A stretch of DNA of 7,250 bases from Planctomycetota bacterium (GCA_003694875.1 RFJN01000415.1:1-7250); one strand, 5' to 3'; positions 1 through 6,432 are shown, counted from the first letter of the stretch. Program-made: numbers and translations. The notes: generated by a model not told the origin, from the letters alone.

Positions 1-314
1 GCCGCGGCTCCGAGCGTCGCCGCGATCCGGCCCCCCTCGCGCTCGAGCCCGAGCAGATCGTCCGGCCGTTCGAGCACCCCCTCGGCGCGCAGCCAGCCCA
101 CCGCGAGTTCCTCGTCGCAGCCCGGTGTGCGCATGAGCACCGCGAGCGTCTCCCCGTCGACCCGCAGCTCGAGCGGCGCCTCGAGCGCCACGAGGTCCTC
201 GGCGCACACCGGTTCGGGGTGCGCGCTCTCGAGCCGCGTCACCGGCTGGCTGCGGCTGAGTTCGAGCACCGTGCGGTGCGGGGGCCGATCGGGCGGGGGG
301 GAGGTCGGAGACAT
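1..314 (-). CDS. fdhD: FdhD, formate dehydrogenase accessory sulfurtransferase (N-terminal part)
   Basis: FdhD passes sulfur from the cysteine desulfurase IscS to the molybdenum cofactor of formate dehydrogenase, which is needed for that enzyme's activity in the cytoplasm. About 104 residues are visible, starting MSPTSPPPDR. The recognisable block is EAPLELRVDGETLAVLMRTP followed by GCDEELAVGWLRAEGVLE, which matches the N-terminal FdhD signature (EAPLxIRVNG, LAVxMRTPG, DEELAxGFLxxEGI). The catalytic cysteine loop and C-terminal half lie beyond the left edge. The start ATG is at 312-314. No strong Shine-Dalgarno precedes it, so a later GTG such as codon 16 is possible. It is divergent from trxC and has no visible partner gene. 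The identification comes from the motif alone. Confidence 0.88.
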   Translation of the reverse strand, partial: MSPTSPPPDRPPHRTVLELSRSQPVTRLESAHPEPVCAEDLVALEAPLELRVDGETLAVLMRTPGCDEELAVGWLRAEGVLERPDDLLGLEREGGRIAATLGAA

Positions 315-457
315 GGGCGGTGCGGGCAACCTTCGGCAACGGGACCGGGCGCAGTGTCGCATCTCGTCGCGTTCGCGTCACGCACGCGCTCGTGTCGGGC
401 TCATCGACTTGGGCATGGACTGTGCGAGAGACGCCGCCGGAAAGGAGGGAGACCGAC
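315..457. other. Divergent intergenic region between fdhD and trxC
   Basis: This 143-bp spacer must hold the 5' signals for both fdhD (leftward) and trxC (rightward). I could not find a convincing -35/-10 pair with 16-18 bp spacing on either strand. The only clear element is the trxC ribosome binding site at its right end. Confidence 0.5.
441..448 (+). promoter_or_regulatory. Ribosome binding site of trxC
   Basis: AAAGGAGG lies 9 nt before the ATG at 458. It is a near-perfect Shine-Dalgarno. It settles the start at 458, because the same frame is open further upstream to 320 but no comparable site precedes the earlier ATG. Confidence 0.85.
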
Positions 458-907
458 ATGGCACAACAGGACACGCTGGTGTTGAAGTGCACGAACTGCG
501 GGGCGAGCAACCGCGTGCCGGTGGCGCGGGTCGCCGACCGGCCGGTGTGCGGCAAGTGCAAGAGCCCGCTGCCGCCGGTGGCGGAGCCGGTCGCGCTCGA
601 CGACACGAGCTTCGATCGGGTGCTGCAGCACGCCGAGCTGCCGGTGCTCGTCGACTTCTGGGCGACGTGGTGCGGTCCGTGTCGCGCCTTTGCGCCCACG
701 CTCGCCGAGTACGCCCGTCAGCGCGCGGGACAGGTGCTCGTCGCCAAGGTCGATGTCGACCGTGCGCCGCAGACCGCCGCACGCTTCCGGATCCAGGCGG
801 TGCCGACGATCGCGGTGTTCCGCGGCGGTCGCGAGGTGGCGCGCCAGGCGGGGGCGGTGGGGCCGGCCGAACTCGACCGCCTCGTGAACGCGGCCCGCGC
901 CGCCTGA
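458..907 (+). CDS. trxC: Thioredoxin 2 (zinc-finger thioredoxin TrxC)
   Basis: This 149-residue cytoplasmic disulfide reductase is reduced by thioredoxin reductase and supports oxidative-stress defence. An N-terminal zinc finger has two CxxC pairs (C11/C14 in CTNC and C31/C34 in CGKC). A thioredoxin fold follows from about residue 45, with the active site WCGPC at 71-75 after VDFWAT, and the conserved cis-proline P116 in AVPT. The length matches TrxC (about 140 residues) and not Trx1 (about 108), and the extra length is the zinc finger. The ATG at 458 is chosen because of the strong AAAGGAGG. The gene stands alone, divergent from fdhD and convergent with the gamma-glutamyl operon. In E. coli trxC belongs to the OxyR regulon; no OxyR site could be recognised here. 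Its TGA stop sits in the loop of a GC hairpin. Confidence 0.95.
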   Translation: MAQQDTLVLKCTNCGASNRVPVARVADRPVCGKCKSPLPPVAEPVALDDTSFDRVLQHAELPVLVDFWATWCGPCRAFAPTLAEYARQRAGQVLVAKVDVDRAPQTAARFRIQAVPTIAVFRGGREVARQAGAVGPAELDRLVNAARAA

Positions 908-913
908 GGCGGC
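899..913 (+). repeat. Hairpin enclosing the trxC stop codon
   Basis: GCCGCC (899-904) and GGCGGC (908-913) form a perfect 6-bp stem whose 3-nt loop is exactly the TGA stop at 905-907. No T-run follows, so it is not a canonical intrinsic terminator. The alanine-rich C-terminus in GC-rich DNA could produce it by chance. Confidence 0.4.
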
Positions 914-1137
914 ACCGGGCTGCCAGATCGGCAGGGGGCAGTGGTCGTCTGGGCCTGGTGCGCCACGGCGTTGTGGCGAGCTCGGTGCCATGGTCGCTTG
1001 GGCGTGGCTGGTGCCGGCCCCGCCGCACCAGCCACGAGCATGCCCCGCCATGGCGCCGACGCGCTCGGGTTGCGTGGATCCCGCCGCCCCGGACGGAACC
1101 GGGTCAGCCCGGCCGCGCAGGACGCAGCGCGCTGTGC
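908..1137. other. Convergent intergenic spacer rich in inverted repeats
   Basis: No gene is supported in these 230 bp between the stop of trxC and the stop of the SLOG gene. The spacer contains several inverted repeats. CTGCC/GGCAG is at 920-924 and 930-934. CGCCAC/GTGGCG is at 961-966 and 973-978. A large two-tier palindrome spans 982-1059. CCGGG/CCCGG is at 1099-1103 and 1108-1112. Open frames crossing it have no Shine-Dalgarno and no recognisable protein. Confidence 0.6.
982..1059. terminator. Large two-tier hairpin, putative bidirectional transcription end
   Basis: The inner stem is a perfect 12-bp inverted repeat, CGTGGCTGGTGC (1003-1014) with GCACCAGCCACG (1025-1036), around a 10-nt loop. 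An outer stem pairs TCGGTGCCATGG (982-993) with CCATGGCGCCGA (1048-1059), 12 positions with one G-U-type mismatch, separated from the inner stem by a 9/11-nt internal loop. It lies between convergent units, which is where a shared terminator is expected. No T-run follows on either strand, so intrinsic termination is not proven. It could instead be a REP-like element or a structured RNA. Confidence 0.5.
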
Positions 1138-1602
1138 TCACCGGCCGATCGCCGCGAGAAGCTGCGCGACCGCGTCCTCGGGGGAGTTCGCCCGGCGCAC
1201 CGTCTCGTCGGGGCGCCAGGAGTCGAGCGAGACGACCGGCTTGCCGAGCTTGCGGCACAGCGCGATCTCGCTGAGCGTGCCCCAGCCGCCCGCGATCGCG
1301 ATCGCGCCGCGCGCCGCCTGCGCGATCACCGCGTTGCGCGCCTCGCCGAGACCGGTCGCGATCGGGACGTGCACGTAGGGGTTGGCCGCCTGCGGATCGC
1401 GGCCCGGCAGGATGCCCACGGTGAGACCGCCGGCCTCGTGCGCCCCGCGGCAGCTCGCCTCCATGACGCCGCCGAGCCCGCCGCACACGAGCACACACCC
1501 CGCCTCCGCGAGCGCGCGCCCGACCGCCTCGGCCCGCGCACCGACCTCCTGCCCGCAGCGGCCCGCCCCGATCACCGCCACCACGAGCGGTCCACCGCTC
1601 AC
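1138..1602 (-). CDS. SLOG/LOG-like Rossmann nucleotide-binding protein, TIGR00725 type
   Basis: A 154-residue cytoplasmic protein of the SLOG superfamily (DprA/LOG-related), whose members bind or hydrolyse nucleotides or related ligands. The exact activity of TIGR00725-type proteins is not known to me. Visible motifs are VAVIGAGRCG near the N-terminus, the glycine loop CGGLGGVMEA at 40-49, then RGAHEAGG, TVGILPG, NPYVHVPIATG at 74-84, EARN at 87-90, and AGGWGTLSE at 104-112, which stands where LOG enzymes have PGGxGTxxE. The proline before GG is replaced by alanine, so LOG-type phosphoribohydrolase activity should not be assumed. The start is the GTG at 1600-1602, preceded by AGGAGG with 7-nt spacing, and it overlaps the ALDH stop as GTGA. 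It is the last gene of the operon, so it should be co-expressed and translationally coupled with the catabolic enzymes. Confidence 0.85.
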   Translation of the reverse strand: MSGGPLVVAVIGAGRCGQEVGARAEAVGRALAEAGCVLVCGGLGGVMEASCRGAHEAGGLTVGILPGRDPQAANPYVHVPIATGLGEARNAVIAQAARGAIAIAGGWGTLSEIALCRKLGKPVVSLDSWRPDETVRRANSPEDAVAQLLAAIGR

Positions 1603-3002
1603 GGCTGCGCCTCCTCGCGCGGCATGGGCGGCCGCCGCAGGTGCCAGGCGCGCGGGGCGGCGAAGGCGCGGATCCCCTCGTCGCCGAGCGTGGCGCCGAT
1701 CCCGGAGTGGCGGCGGCCCGACCACGGCAGGCACGCGCTCACCCGGTCGCAGCAGTTCCAGTACGCCGTGCCGGTCTCGATCTGCGAGAGGATCCGCTGC
1801 GCCCGCTCCCGGTCGGCGCCGAACACCGCCGCGGTCAGCCCGTAGTGCGTATCGCGCATGCGCTCGAGAGCCTCCTCGTCGTTCGCCACCGGCTCGAGCC
1901 CGATCACCGGCCCGAAGCTCTCCTCGGTCATGACCTGCATGCCGTGGTGGCAGTCGAGCAGCACCGTCGGCGCGAAGTAGGCGCCGGGGCCCGGCAGCCG
2001 CGCGCCGCCGCAGCCGAGCCGCGCCCCCTGCTCGAGCGCGTCGCGCACCTGCGCCTCGAGCACCTCGAGCTGCGCGGGCCGGCACAGCGGGCCCACGTCG
2101 GTCGCCTCGTCGAGAGGATCGCCCACCCGCAGCCGCTCGACCTCGGCGACGAGCGCCTCGGAAAAGCGCGGGTAGATCGCCTCGTGCACGTAGATCCGCT
2201 CCACCGCGCAGCAGCTCTGCCCGGCGTTGTACATGGCGCCCTCGGCTGCTGCGCGCGCCGCCCACCCGATCGAGACGTCCTCGGTCACGTACAGCGGATC
2301 CTTGCCGCCGAGCTCGAGCTGCACGCGCATGAGGTGGGCTGCGGCGCGCTCGTTGACCCGCCGCCCCGTGCGGTACGAGCCGGTGAAGTAGACCGCGCGC
2401 ACCGGCGGTGCGAGCAGCGCCTCACCCGCGGCGCCGCCGCCCGGCACGAACGCGAAGACGTCCTCGGCGATCCCCGCCTGCCGCATGCCGCGTGCGATCT
2501 CGCGGCCGGTCAGGGTCGCGAACTCGCTCGGCTTGTAGAGCACCGCGTTGCCCGCGAGCAGCGCGGGCACGAACACGTTCACCCCCACGAACCACGGGTA
2601 GTTCCACGCCGAGATGTTGGCCACCACCCCGAGCGGCTCCCAGCGCAGCCGCTGCTCGGTCCCGCTCGCCTCGTCGGTCTCGAGCACCTGCTCGGCGAGC
2701 ACCGCGGGGCTGCGCTCGAGAAACCAGCGAAAGCGCGGAGCGAGGCCGGCGAGTTCGGCGCGCGCCTGGCGGATCGGCTTGCCGGTCTCGCGCGAGAGCA
2801 GCTGCGCGAGCGGCTCGCGCTGCGCCTCGACGTGGGCGGCGAAGCGCTCGATCGCGGCCGCGCGCTCGGGCAGCGGTGTCGCCGCCCAGCCGCGCTGCGC
2901 CGCCTCGGCGCGCGCGGCCCTGCGGGCGATCTCGTCCGGGCCCGGTGTCTCGATCGTCTCGATCGCCTCGCCCGTGGCGGGGTTGCGGACCGTGAGCGTC
3001 AT
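1599..3002 (-). CDS. NAD(P)-dependent aldehyde dehydrogenase
   Basis: A 467-residue member of the ALDH superfamily, full length for the family, oxidising an aldehyde to its acid in the cytoplasm. The N-terminus reads MTLTVRNPATGE. The NAD-binding half carries WNYPW with oxyanion residue N134, KPSE at 157-160, and FTGSYRTG at 206-213. The general base is E230 in LELGGKDP and the nucleophile is C264 in NAGQSCC. The C-terminal part has EESFGPVIG and RRHSGIG. By context it probably oxidises the gamma-glutamyl aldehyde made by the upstream dehydrogenase, the role PuuC plays in putrescine degradation; the substrate is inferred. Its ATG at 3000-3002 overlaps the hydrolase stop (ATGA) and its stop overlaps the SLOG start (GTGA). 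The Shine-Dalgarno is modest, so translation may depend on coupling. I do not name it puuC because the pathway is uncertain. Confidence 0.92.
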   Translation of the reverse strand: MTLTVRNPATGEAIETIETPGPDEIARRAARAEAAQRGWAATPLPERAAAIERFAAHVEAQREPLAQLLSRETGKPIRQARAELAGLAPRFRWFLERSPAVLAEQVLETDEASGTEQRLRWEPLGVVANISAWNYPWFVGVNVFVPALLAGNAVLYKPSEFATLTGREIARGMRQAGIAEDVFAFVPGGGAAGEALLAPPVRAVYFTGSYRTGRRVNERAAAHLMRVQLELGGKDPLYVTEDVSIGWAARAAAEGAMYNAGQSCCAVERIYVHEAIYPRFSEALVAEVERLRVGDPLDEATDVGPLCRPAQLEVLEAQVRDALEQGARLGCGGARLPGPGAYFAPTVLLDCHHGMQVMTEESFGPVIGLEPVANDEEALERMRDTHYGLTAAVFGADRERAQRILSQIETGTAYWNCCDRVSACLPWSGRRHSGIGATLGDEGIRAFAAPRAWHLRRPPMPREEAQP

Positions 3003-3811
3003 GGACGGCTCTCCCTCTCGTCGCGCCGGCGGCGGCACGCGTCGACGAACGCGTCGAGCAGCGGCTCGCGCGCGAGCAGGTGCGTGTCGCCCGGCTCCTG
3101 GAACTCGGGGTGCCACTGCACCGCGTGCGCCCAGGCGCGCGGGTGCGCGGGCGAGCGCACGAGCCGCACGCTCTCGATCACCCCGTCCTCGGGGCAGCGC
3201 GCCTCCACCGCAAGCCCCGCCCCCAGATCGCGGATCCCCTGGTGGTGCACGCTGTTGACGCGCCCGCGCGTCGTGCCGTACAGCGCGTGCAGCCCGCTGC
3301 CGGCCACGATCTCGACCTCATGCTCGAGCCGGTGGTAGGGACCGGGGTCGCGGTGCACGCGCGCACCCGGTCGATCGGTCGCGATGTCCTGGTACAGCGT
3401 GCCACCGAGCGCGACGTTGAGCAGCTGCAGCCCGCGACAGACGCCGAACACCGGCGTGGCGGTCTCGAGCGCGCGTCGCACGAGCGCAAGTTCGTACGCG
3501 TCGCGCTCCGGATCGCCCGCCCACGCCGGATCGCGCGGCCGCTCGCCGTAGCTCTCGGGGGCGAGGTCGGTGCCGCCGGTGAGCACGAGCCCGTCCAGAT
3601 CGTCGATCCACGCCGCGATCCGCTCGGGCCGGTGCAGCGCCGGGCGCTCGAACGGGACCAGGTACACCCGTTGTCCGCTCGACAGCAGCCAGTCCACCAT
3701 GGACTGCTCGACGTAGACGAGCGGACGGTTCTTGAAGAGGTTGCGCTCGGGATCGGGCGGCAGCACGCTGCAGCTCAGCCCGAGCCGCAAGGGCGGGCCG
3801 TCACCGCTCAC
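2999..3811 (-). CDS. Class I amidotransferase-like gamma-glutamyl hydrolase (PuuD/peptidase C26 family)
   Basis: A 270-residue cytoplasmic hydrolase of the class I glutamine amidotransferase fold, resembling gamma-glutamyl-GABA hydrolase PuuD. It would cleave a gamma-glutamyl amide to release glutamate. The nucleophile is C125 in FGVCRGLQLLNVALGGTLYQD, with GGTD at 79-82 upstream. H189-H190-Q191 lie in VNSVHHQG, a typical PuuD block, and the triad is completed by H234 and E236 in VQWHPEF. There is no synthase domain, so it is a stand-alone hydrolase. The start is the GTG at 3809-3811, preceded by GGAGG at 7-nt spacing and overlapping the upstream TGA as GTGA. The natural substrate is inferred from the operon. 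It could be gamma-glutamylglycine or a similar product rather than gamma-glutamyl-GABA. Confidence 0.9.
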   Translation of the reverse strand: MSGDGPPLRLGLSCSVLPPDPERNLFKNRPLVYVEQSMVDWLLSSGQRVYLVPFERPALHRPERIAAWIDDLDGLVLTGGTDLAPESYGERPRDPAWAGDPERDAYELALVRRALETATPVFGVCRGLQLLNVALGGTLYQDIATDRPGARVHRDPGPYHRLEHEVEIVAGSGLHALYGTTRGRVNSVHHQGIRDLGAGLAVEARCPEDGVIESVRLVRSPAHPRAWAHAVQWHPEFQEPGDTHLLAREPLLDAFVDACRRRRDERESRP

Positions 3812-4956
3812 AGCGCCGCCTCCAGCAGCGCGCGCAGCTCGTCGCGGCTCGCCGGACGCGGGTTGGTGGCGAGACACCCGTCGCAGGCCGCGAGGTCGGC
3901 CACGCGGTCGAGCGACGACGCGTCGACGCCGAGTGCGCGCAGCCCGCGCGGGATCTCGAGCCGCCGCTGCAGCCGCTCGACCCAGCGCACCAACGCCTCG
4001 GGCCCCGGATCGTCGAGCCCGAGCGCGCGCGCGGCGCGTGTGAGCGGCGCCTCGATGGCGGTGAGGTTGAAGCGCAGCGCGTGCGGCAGCAGCACCCCGT
4101 TGAGCAGACCGTGGTGCAGCTCGTGCACCGCGCCGAGCGCGTGCGCGCAGGCGTGCGTGACCCCGAGCCCCTTCTGGAACGCGATCGCCCCCATCATGGA
4201 GGCGGCGAGCATGTCGCGCCGCGCCTCGAGGTCGCCGGGCGTCTCGAACGAGCGCACGAGCGCGCGTTCGCACAGCACCAGTCCCTCGAGCGCGATCCCG
4301 TCGCACAGCGGGTGGTAGCCGGTGGCGCACAGCGCCTCGACGAGGTGGCAGACCGCGTCCATGCCGGTCGCGGCCGTGAGCGCGGGCGGCAGGCCCACGA
4401 GCAGCTCGGGGTCGGCGAGCACGAGCTGCGGCAGCATGGGCGGCTGGAAGACCACGCGCTTGCGGCCGGTCTCGTCCTCGGCGATCACCGAGGAGCGGCC
4501 TACCTCCGAGCCGGTGCCGGCGGTGGTGGGCAGCGCGATCACCGGCGGCAGCGGGGCCACGGGCGCTCGCGGCTCGGGCGCGTCCTCGGCGTACTCGAGG
4601 ATCGCGCCGGGGTTGGTGGCGAGCAGCGCGATCGCCTTGCCGACGTCGGTGGGCGCGCCCCCTCCCACGCACACCACCGCGTCGGCCTCGTGCGCGCGGT
4701 AGCGCTCGAGCCCGGCCGCCACGTCGCGTGCGCGCGGGTTGGGCGCCATGTCGGCGAAGACCGCGGGCTCGCAGCCGCCGGCGCGCAGCGTCTCGAGCAG
4801 CGGTTCGAACCACGGCAGCGCGGCGACGCCGCGGTCGGTGACCACGAGCGGTCGGCGCGCACCGCGTTCGGCGAGCGCCCGGGGCAGCTCGCCGCGCACC
4901 CCGGGCCCGAGCCGGATCGCGGTGGGGAAGGCGAAGCTGGCGGGAGGCAGCGGCAT
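3808..4956 (-). CDS. Iron-type (group III) alcohol dehydrogenase
   Basis: A 382-residue cytoplasmic NAD(P)-dependent alcohol dehydrogenase of the iron-containing family (FucO, AdhB type). The N-terminal domain has the nucleotide loop GGGAPTD at 98-104 and ALPTTAGTGSEVG at 141-153. The helical C-terminal domain carries the four expected metal ligands: D200 and H204 in GMDAVCH, H268 in GVTHACAHALG, and H282 in ELHHG. The glycine loop reads APTD where many family members have S-x-x-D, a small variation. The start ATG at 4954-4956 has GAGGAGA four nucleotides upstream. It follows the ligase by 14 nt and overlaps the hydrolase. Its position suggests oxidation of the hydroxyl of a gamma-glutamylated amino alcohol; this is inferred. 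It may use iron or zinc. Confidence 0.93.
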   Translation of the reverse strand: MPLPPASFAFPTAIRLGPGVRGELPRALAERGARRPLVVTDRGVAALPWFEPLLETLRAGGCEPAVFADMAPNPRARDVAAGLERYRAHEADAVVCVGGGAPTDVGKAIALLATNPGAILEYAEDAPEPRAPVAPLPPVIALPTTAGTGSEVGRSSVIAEDETGRKRVVFQPPMLPQLVLADPELLVGLPPALTAATGMDAVCHLVEALCATGYHPLCDGIALEGLVLCERALVRSFETPGDLEARRDMLAASMMGAIAFQKGLGVTHACAHALGAVHELHHGLLNGVLLPHALRFNLTAIEAPLTRAARALGLDDPGPEALVRWVERLQRRLEIPRGLRALGVDASSLDRVADLAACDGCLATNPRPASRDELRALLEAAL

Positions 4957-4970
4957 GGGATCTCCTCGCT

Positions 4971-6341
4971 TCAGACGAGTTCGAAGTAGCGGCGTCGCTC
5001 CCAGTCGGTGACCGCCTGCCGGAACTGGCGCCACTCCCAGTCGCGCGAGGCGACGAAGTGCTCGACGAACGCCTCGCCGAACAGCTCCCGCGCCGCCTCC
5101 GAGCCGCGCAGCCTGTCGGTTGCCTCGGCGAGCGTGCGCGGCAGCGCCGGAGCGTCCTTCGCGGCGTAGGCGTTGCCCTCGATCGCCCGGGCGTCGAGGG
5201 TGAGCTTGCGCTCGACCCCCCACAGCCCGCTGCCGACCGCGGCCGCGAGCGCGAGGTAGGGGTTGGCGTCGGCGCCCGGCACCCGCGTCTCGAGTCGCGT
5301 CGCGGCCGGGTGCATGGAGAGCACCCGGAAGGCGGCGGTGCGGTTGTCGGTGCCCCAGGTGACGGTGGTCGGCGCCCACAGCCCCTCCACGAGCCGCTTG
5401 TAGCTGTTGACCGTCGGTGCGTAGAGCGCGAGCAGCTCGGGCAGCAGGCTGAGCTGGCCGGCGAGGTAGCTCTCGAACAGCGGCGTCATGGCGGCCGGGT
5501 GCGACGGGTCGTGCAGCAGATTGCGCTCGCCACCGGCGTCCCACAGACTCTGGTGGATGTGCCCGCTCGAGCCGGGCAGCTTCTCGTGCCACTTCGCCAT
5601 GAAGCTCGCGAGCACGCCGTGCTCGTAGGCGATCTCCTTCACCCCCGTCTTGAACAGCACCGCGCGGTCGGCGGCCTCGAGTCCCTCGCTCACCCCGATC
5701 GCCGCCTCGTACACCCCGGGGCCGGTCTCGGTGTGCAGCCCCTCGAGCGGCACGCCGAAGGCGGCGAGCTGGTCCATGATCGCGTTGAAGTAGGGCCGCT
5801 GCAGGCTCGCGCGCAGGATCGAGTAGCCGAACATGCCGGGGGTGAGCGGCTGCGGCAGCGCGCCCGCCTTGTCGGCGAGCGAGCGCGGGCTCTCCTCGAA
5901 GTTGAACCACTCGTACTCGAAGCCCGCCATGACGCGGTAGCCGAGCGCCTCCGCGCGCGCGAGCACGCGCTTGAGCGTCTGGCGCGGGCAGACCGCGAGC
6001 GGCTGCTCGCGCTCGTCGACGAAGTCGGCGAGGAAGAAGGCGACGTCACCGTCCCACGGCACGCGCCGGAAGGTGCCGAGGTCGATGCGCGCGTGCGCGT
6101 CGGGGTAGCCCGAGTGCCAGCCGGTATACCGCACGTTGTCGTAGCACACGTCGCCGATGTCCCAGCCGAACACGACGTTGCAGAACCCGAAACCCTTCGC
6201 CGCCGCGGACAGGAACTTCTCCTTGTGCATGTACTTGCCGCGCAGCACTCCATCGAGATCGACGATCGCCACCTTCACCTTGCCGTGCGGGTCGGCCTGC
6301 ACCTGCTCGAGCACGCCGCGGGCGTCGACGGGTCGTGACAT
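4971..6341 (-). CDS. Glutamine synthetase family gamma-glutamyl-amine ligase (PuuA/GlnA3-4-like)
   Basis: A 456-residue ATP-dependent ligase of the glutamine synthetase fold, likely joining glutamate to an amine through a gamma-glutamyl bond. The N-terminal beta-grasp domain contains AIVDLDGVLRGKYM at about 25-38. Catalytic-domain landmarks are E142/E144 in AGFEYEWF, E205 and E212 in HTETGPGVYEA, H261/H263 in GSSGHIHQSL, then NSYKRLVEG and the ATP/glutamate-binding stretch ending DNRTAAFRV, followed by ETRVPGADANPYLALAAA. The sequence resembles the PuuA/gamma-glutamylpolyamine synthetase branch more than ammonia-assimilating GlnA, judging from the landmarks and operon context. The start ATG at 6339-6341 has AGGAG at 6-nt spacing. 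It is the first gene of the operon, with a candidate promoter just upstream. The amine substrate is unknown; amino alcohols or polyamines are both possible. Confidence 0.92.
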   Translation of the reverse strand: MSRPVDARGVLEQVQADPHGKVKVAIVDLDGVLRGKYMHKEKFLSAAAKGFGFCNVVFGWDIGDVCYDNVRYTGWHSGYPDAHARIDLGTFRRVPWDGDVAFFLADFVDEREQPLAVCPRQTLKRVLARAEALGYRVMAGFEYEWFNFEESPRSLADKAGALPQPLTPGMFGYSILRASLQRPYFNAIMDQLAAFGVPLEGLHTETGPGVYEAAIGVSEGLEAADRAVLFKTGVKEIAYEHGVLASFMAKWHEKLPGSSGHIHQSLWDAGGERNLLHDPSHPAAMTPLFESYLAGQLSLLPELLALYAPTVNSYKRLVEGLWAPTTVTWGTDNRTAAFRVLSMHPAATRLETRVPGADANPYLALAAAVGSGLWGVERKLTLDARAIEGNAYAAKDAPALPRTLAEATDRLRGSEAARELFGEAFVEHFVASRDWEWRQFRQAVTDWERRRYFELV

Positions 6342-6376
6342 GACACGCTCCTCGCTTCGGTCGGATCGGAAGAGCC

Positions 6377-6405
6377 ACGATAGCGGGCCGCGGCGCGGCG
6401 GGCAA
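6377..6405 (-). promoter_or_regulatory. Candidate sigma70 promoter of the gamma-glutamyl operon
   Basis: On the minus strand, TTGCCC (6405-6400) and TATCGT (6382-6377) are separated by exactly 17 bp, with 4 of 6 matches to consensus in each box. Transcription would begin near 6370, giving a leader of about 30 nt that contains the AGGAG site before the ligase ATG. It lies in the only spacer large enough for a promoter upstream of the operon. This is motif evidence only. Confidence 0.45.
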
Positions 6406-6410
6406 TCGCA

Positions 6411-6432
6411 GCCCGGCGGAGGCGTGCCGGGC
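6411..6432 (-). terminator. Hairpin downstream of the pentapeptide gene
   Basis: GCCCGGC (6411-6417) and GCCGGGC (6426-6432) form a perfect 7-bp stem with an 8-nt loop, 24 bp past the pentapeptide-gene stop and just upstream of the candidate operon promoter. No T-run follows on the minus strand, so its efficiency as a terminator is uncertain. The position, separating two same-strand genes, is the main support. Confidence 0.4.

Noticed and set aside
941..1378. Open frame starting in the structured intergenic spacer on the plus strand
   Set aside because: It has no ribosome binding site, composition unlike a folded protein, and runs into the SLOG gene antisense.
127..1845. Long open frame on the plus strand spanning fdhD, trxC and the SLOG gene
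   Set aside because: It runs across two genes of different frames and strands, is Arg/Ala-rich with no recognisable domain, and reflects GC-rich codon bias.
1641..3338. 565-codon open frame antisense to the aldehyde dehydrogenase
   Set aside because: It mirrors the ALDH reading frame in high-GC DNA. The sequence is low-complexity His/Arg/Ala and has no motif, while the opposite strand has a complete enzyme.
5058..6338. 426-codon open frame antisense to the glutamine-synthetase-family gene
   Set aside because: It is a shadow of the ligase gene. No Shine-Dalgarno or domain is visible, and all catalytic motifs are on the minus strand.
4971..6341. Housekeeping glutamine synthetase GlnA
   Set aside because: The motifs (AGFEYEWF, HTETGPGVYEA, GSSGHIHQSL) and the operon partners fit the gamma-glutamyl-amine ligase branch better than ammonia-assimilating GlnA.
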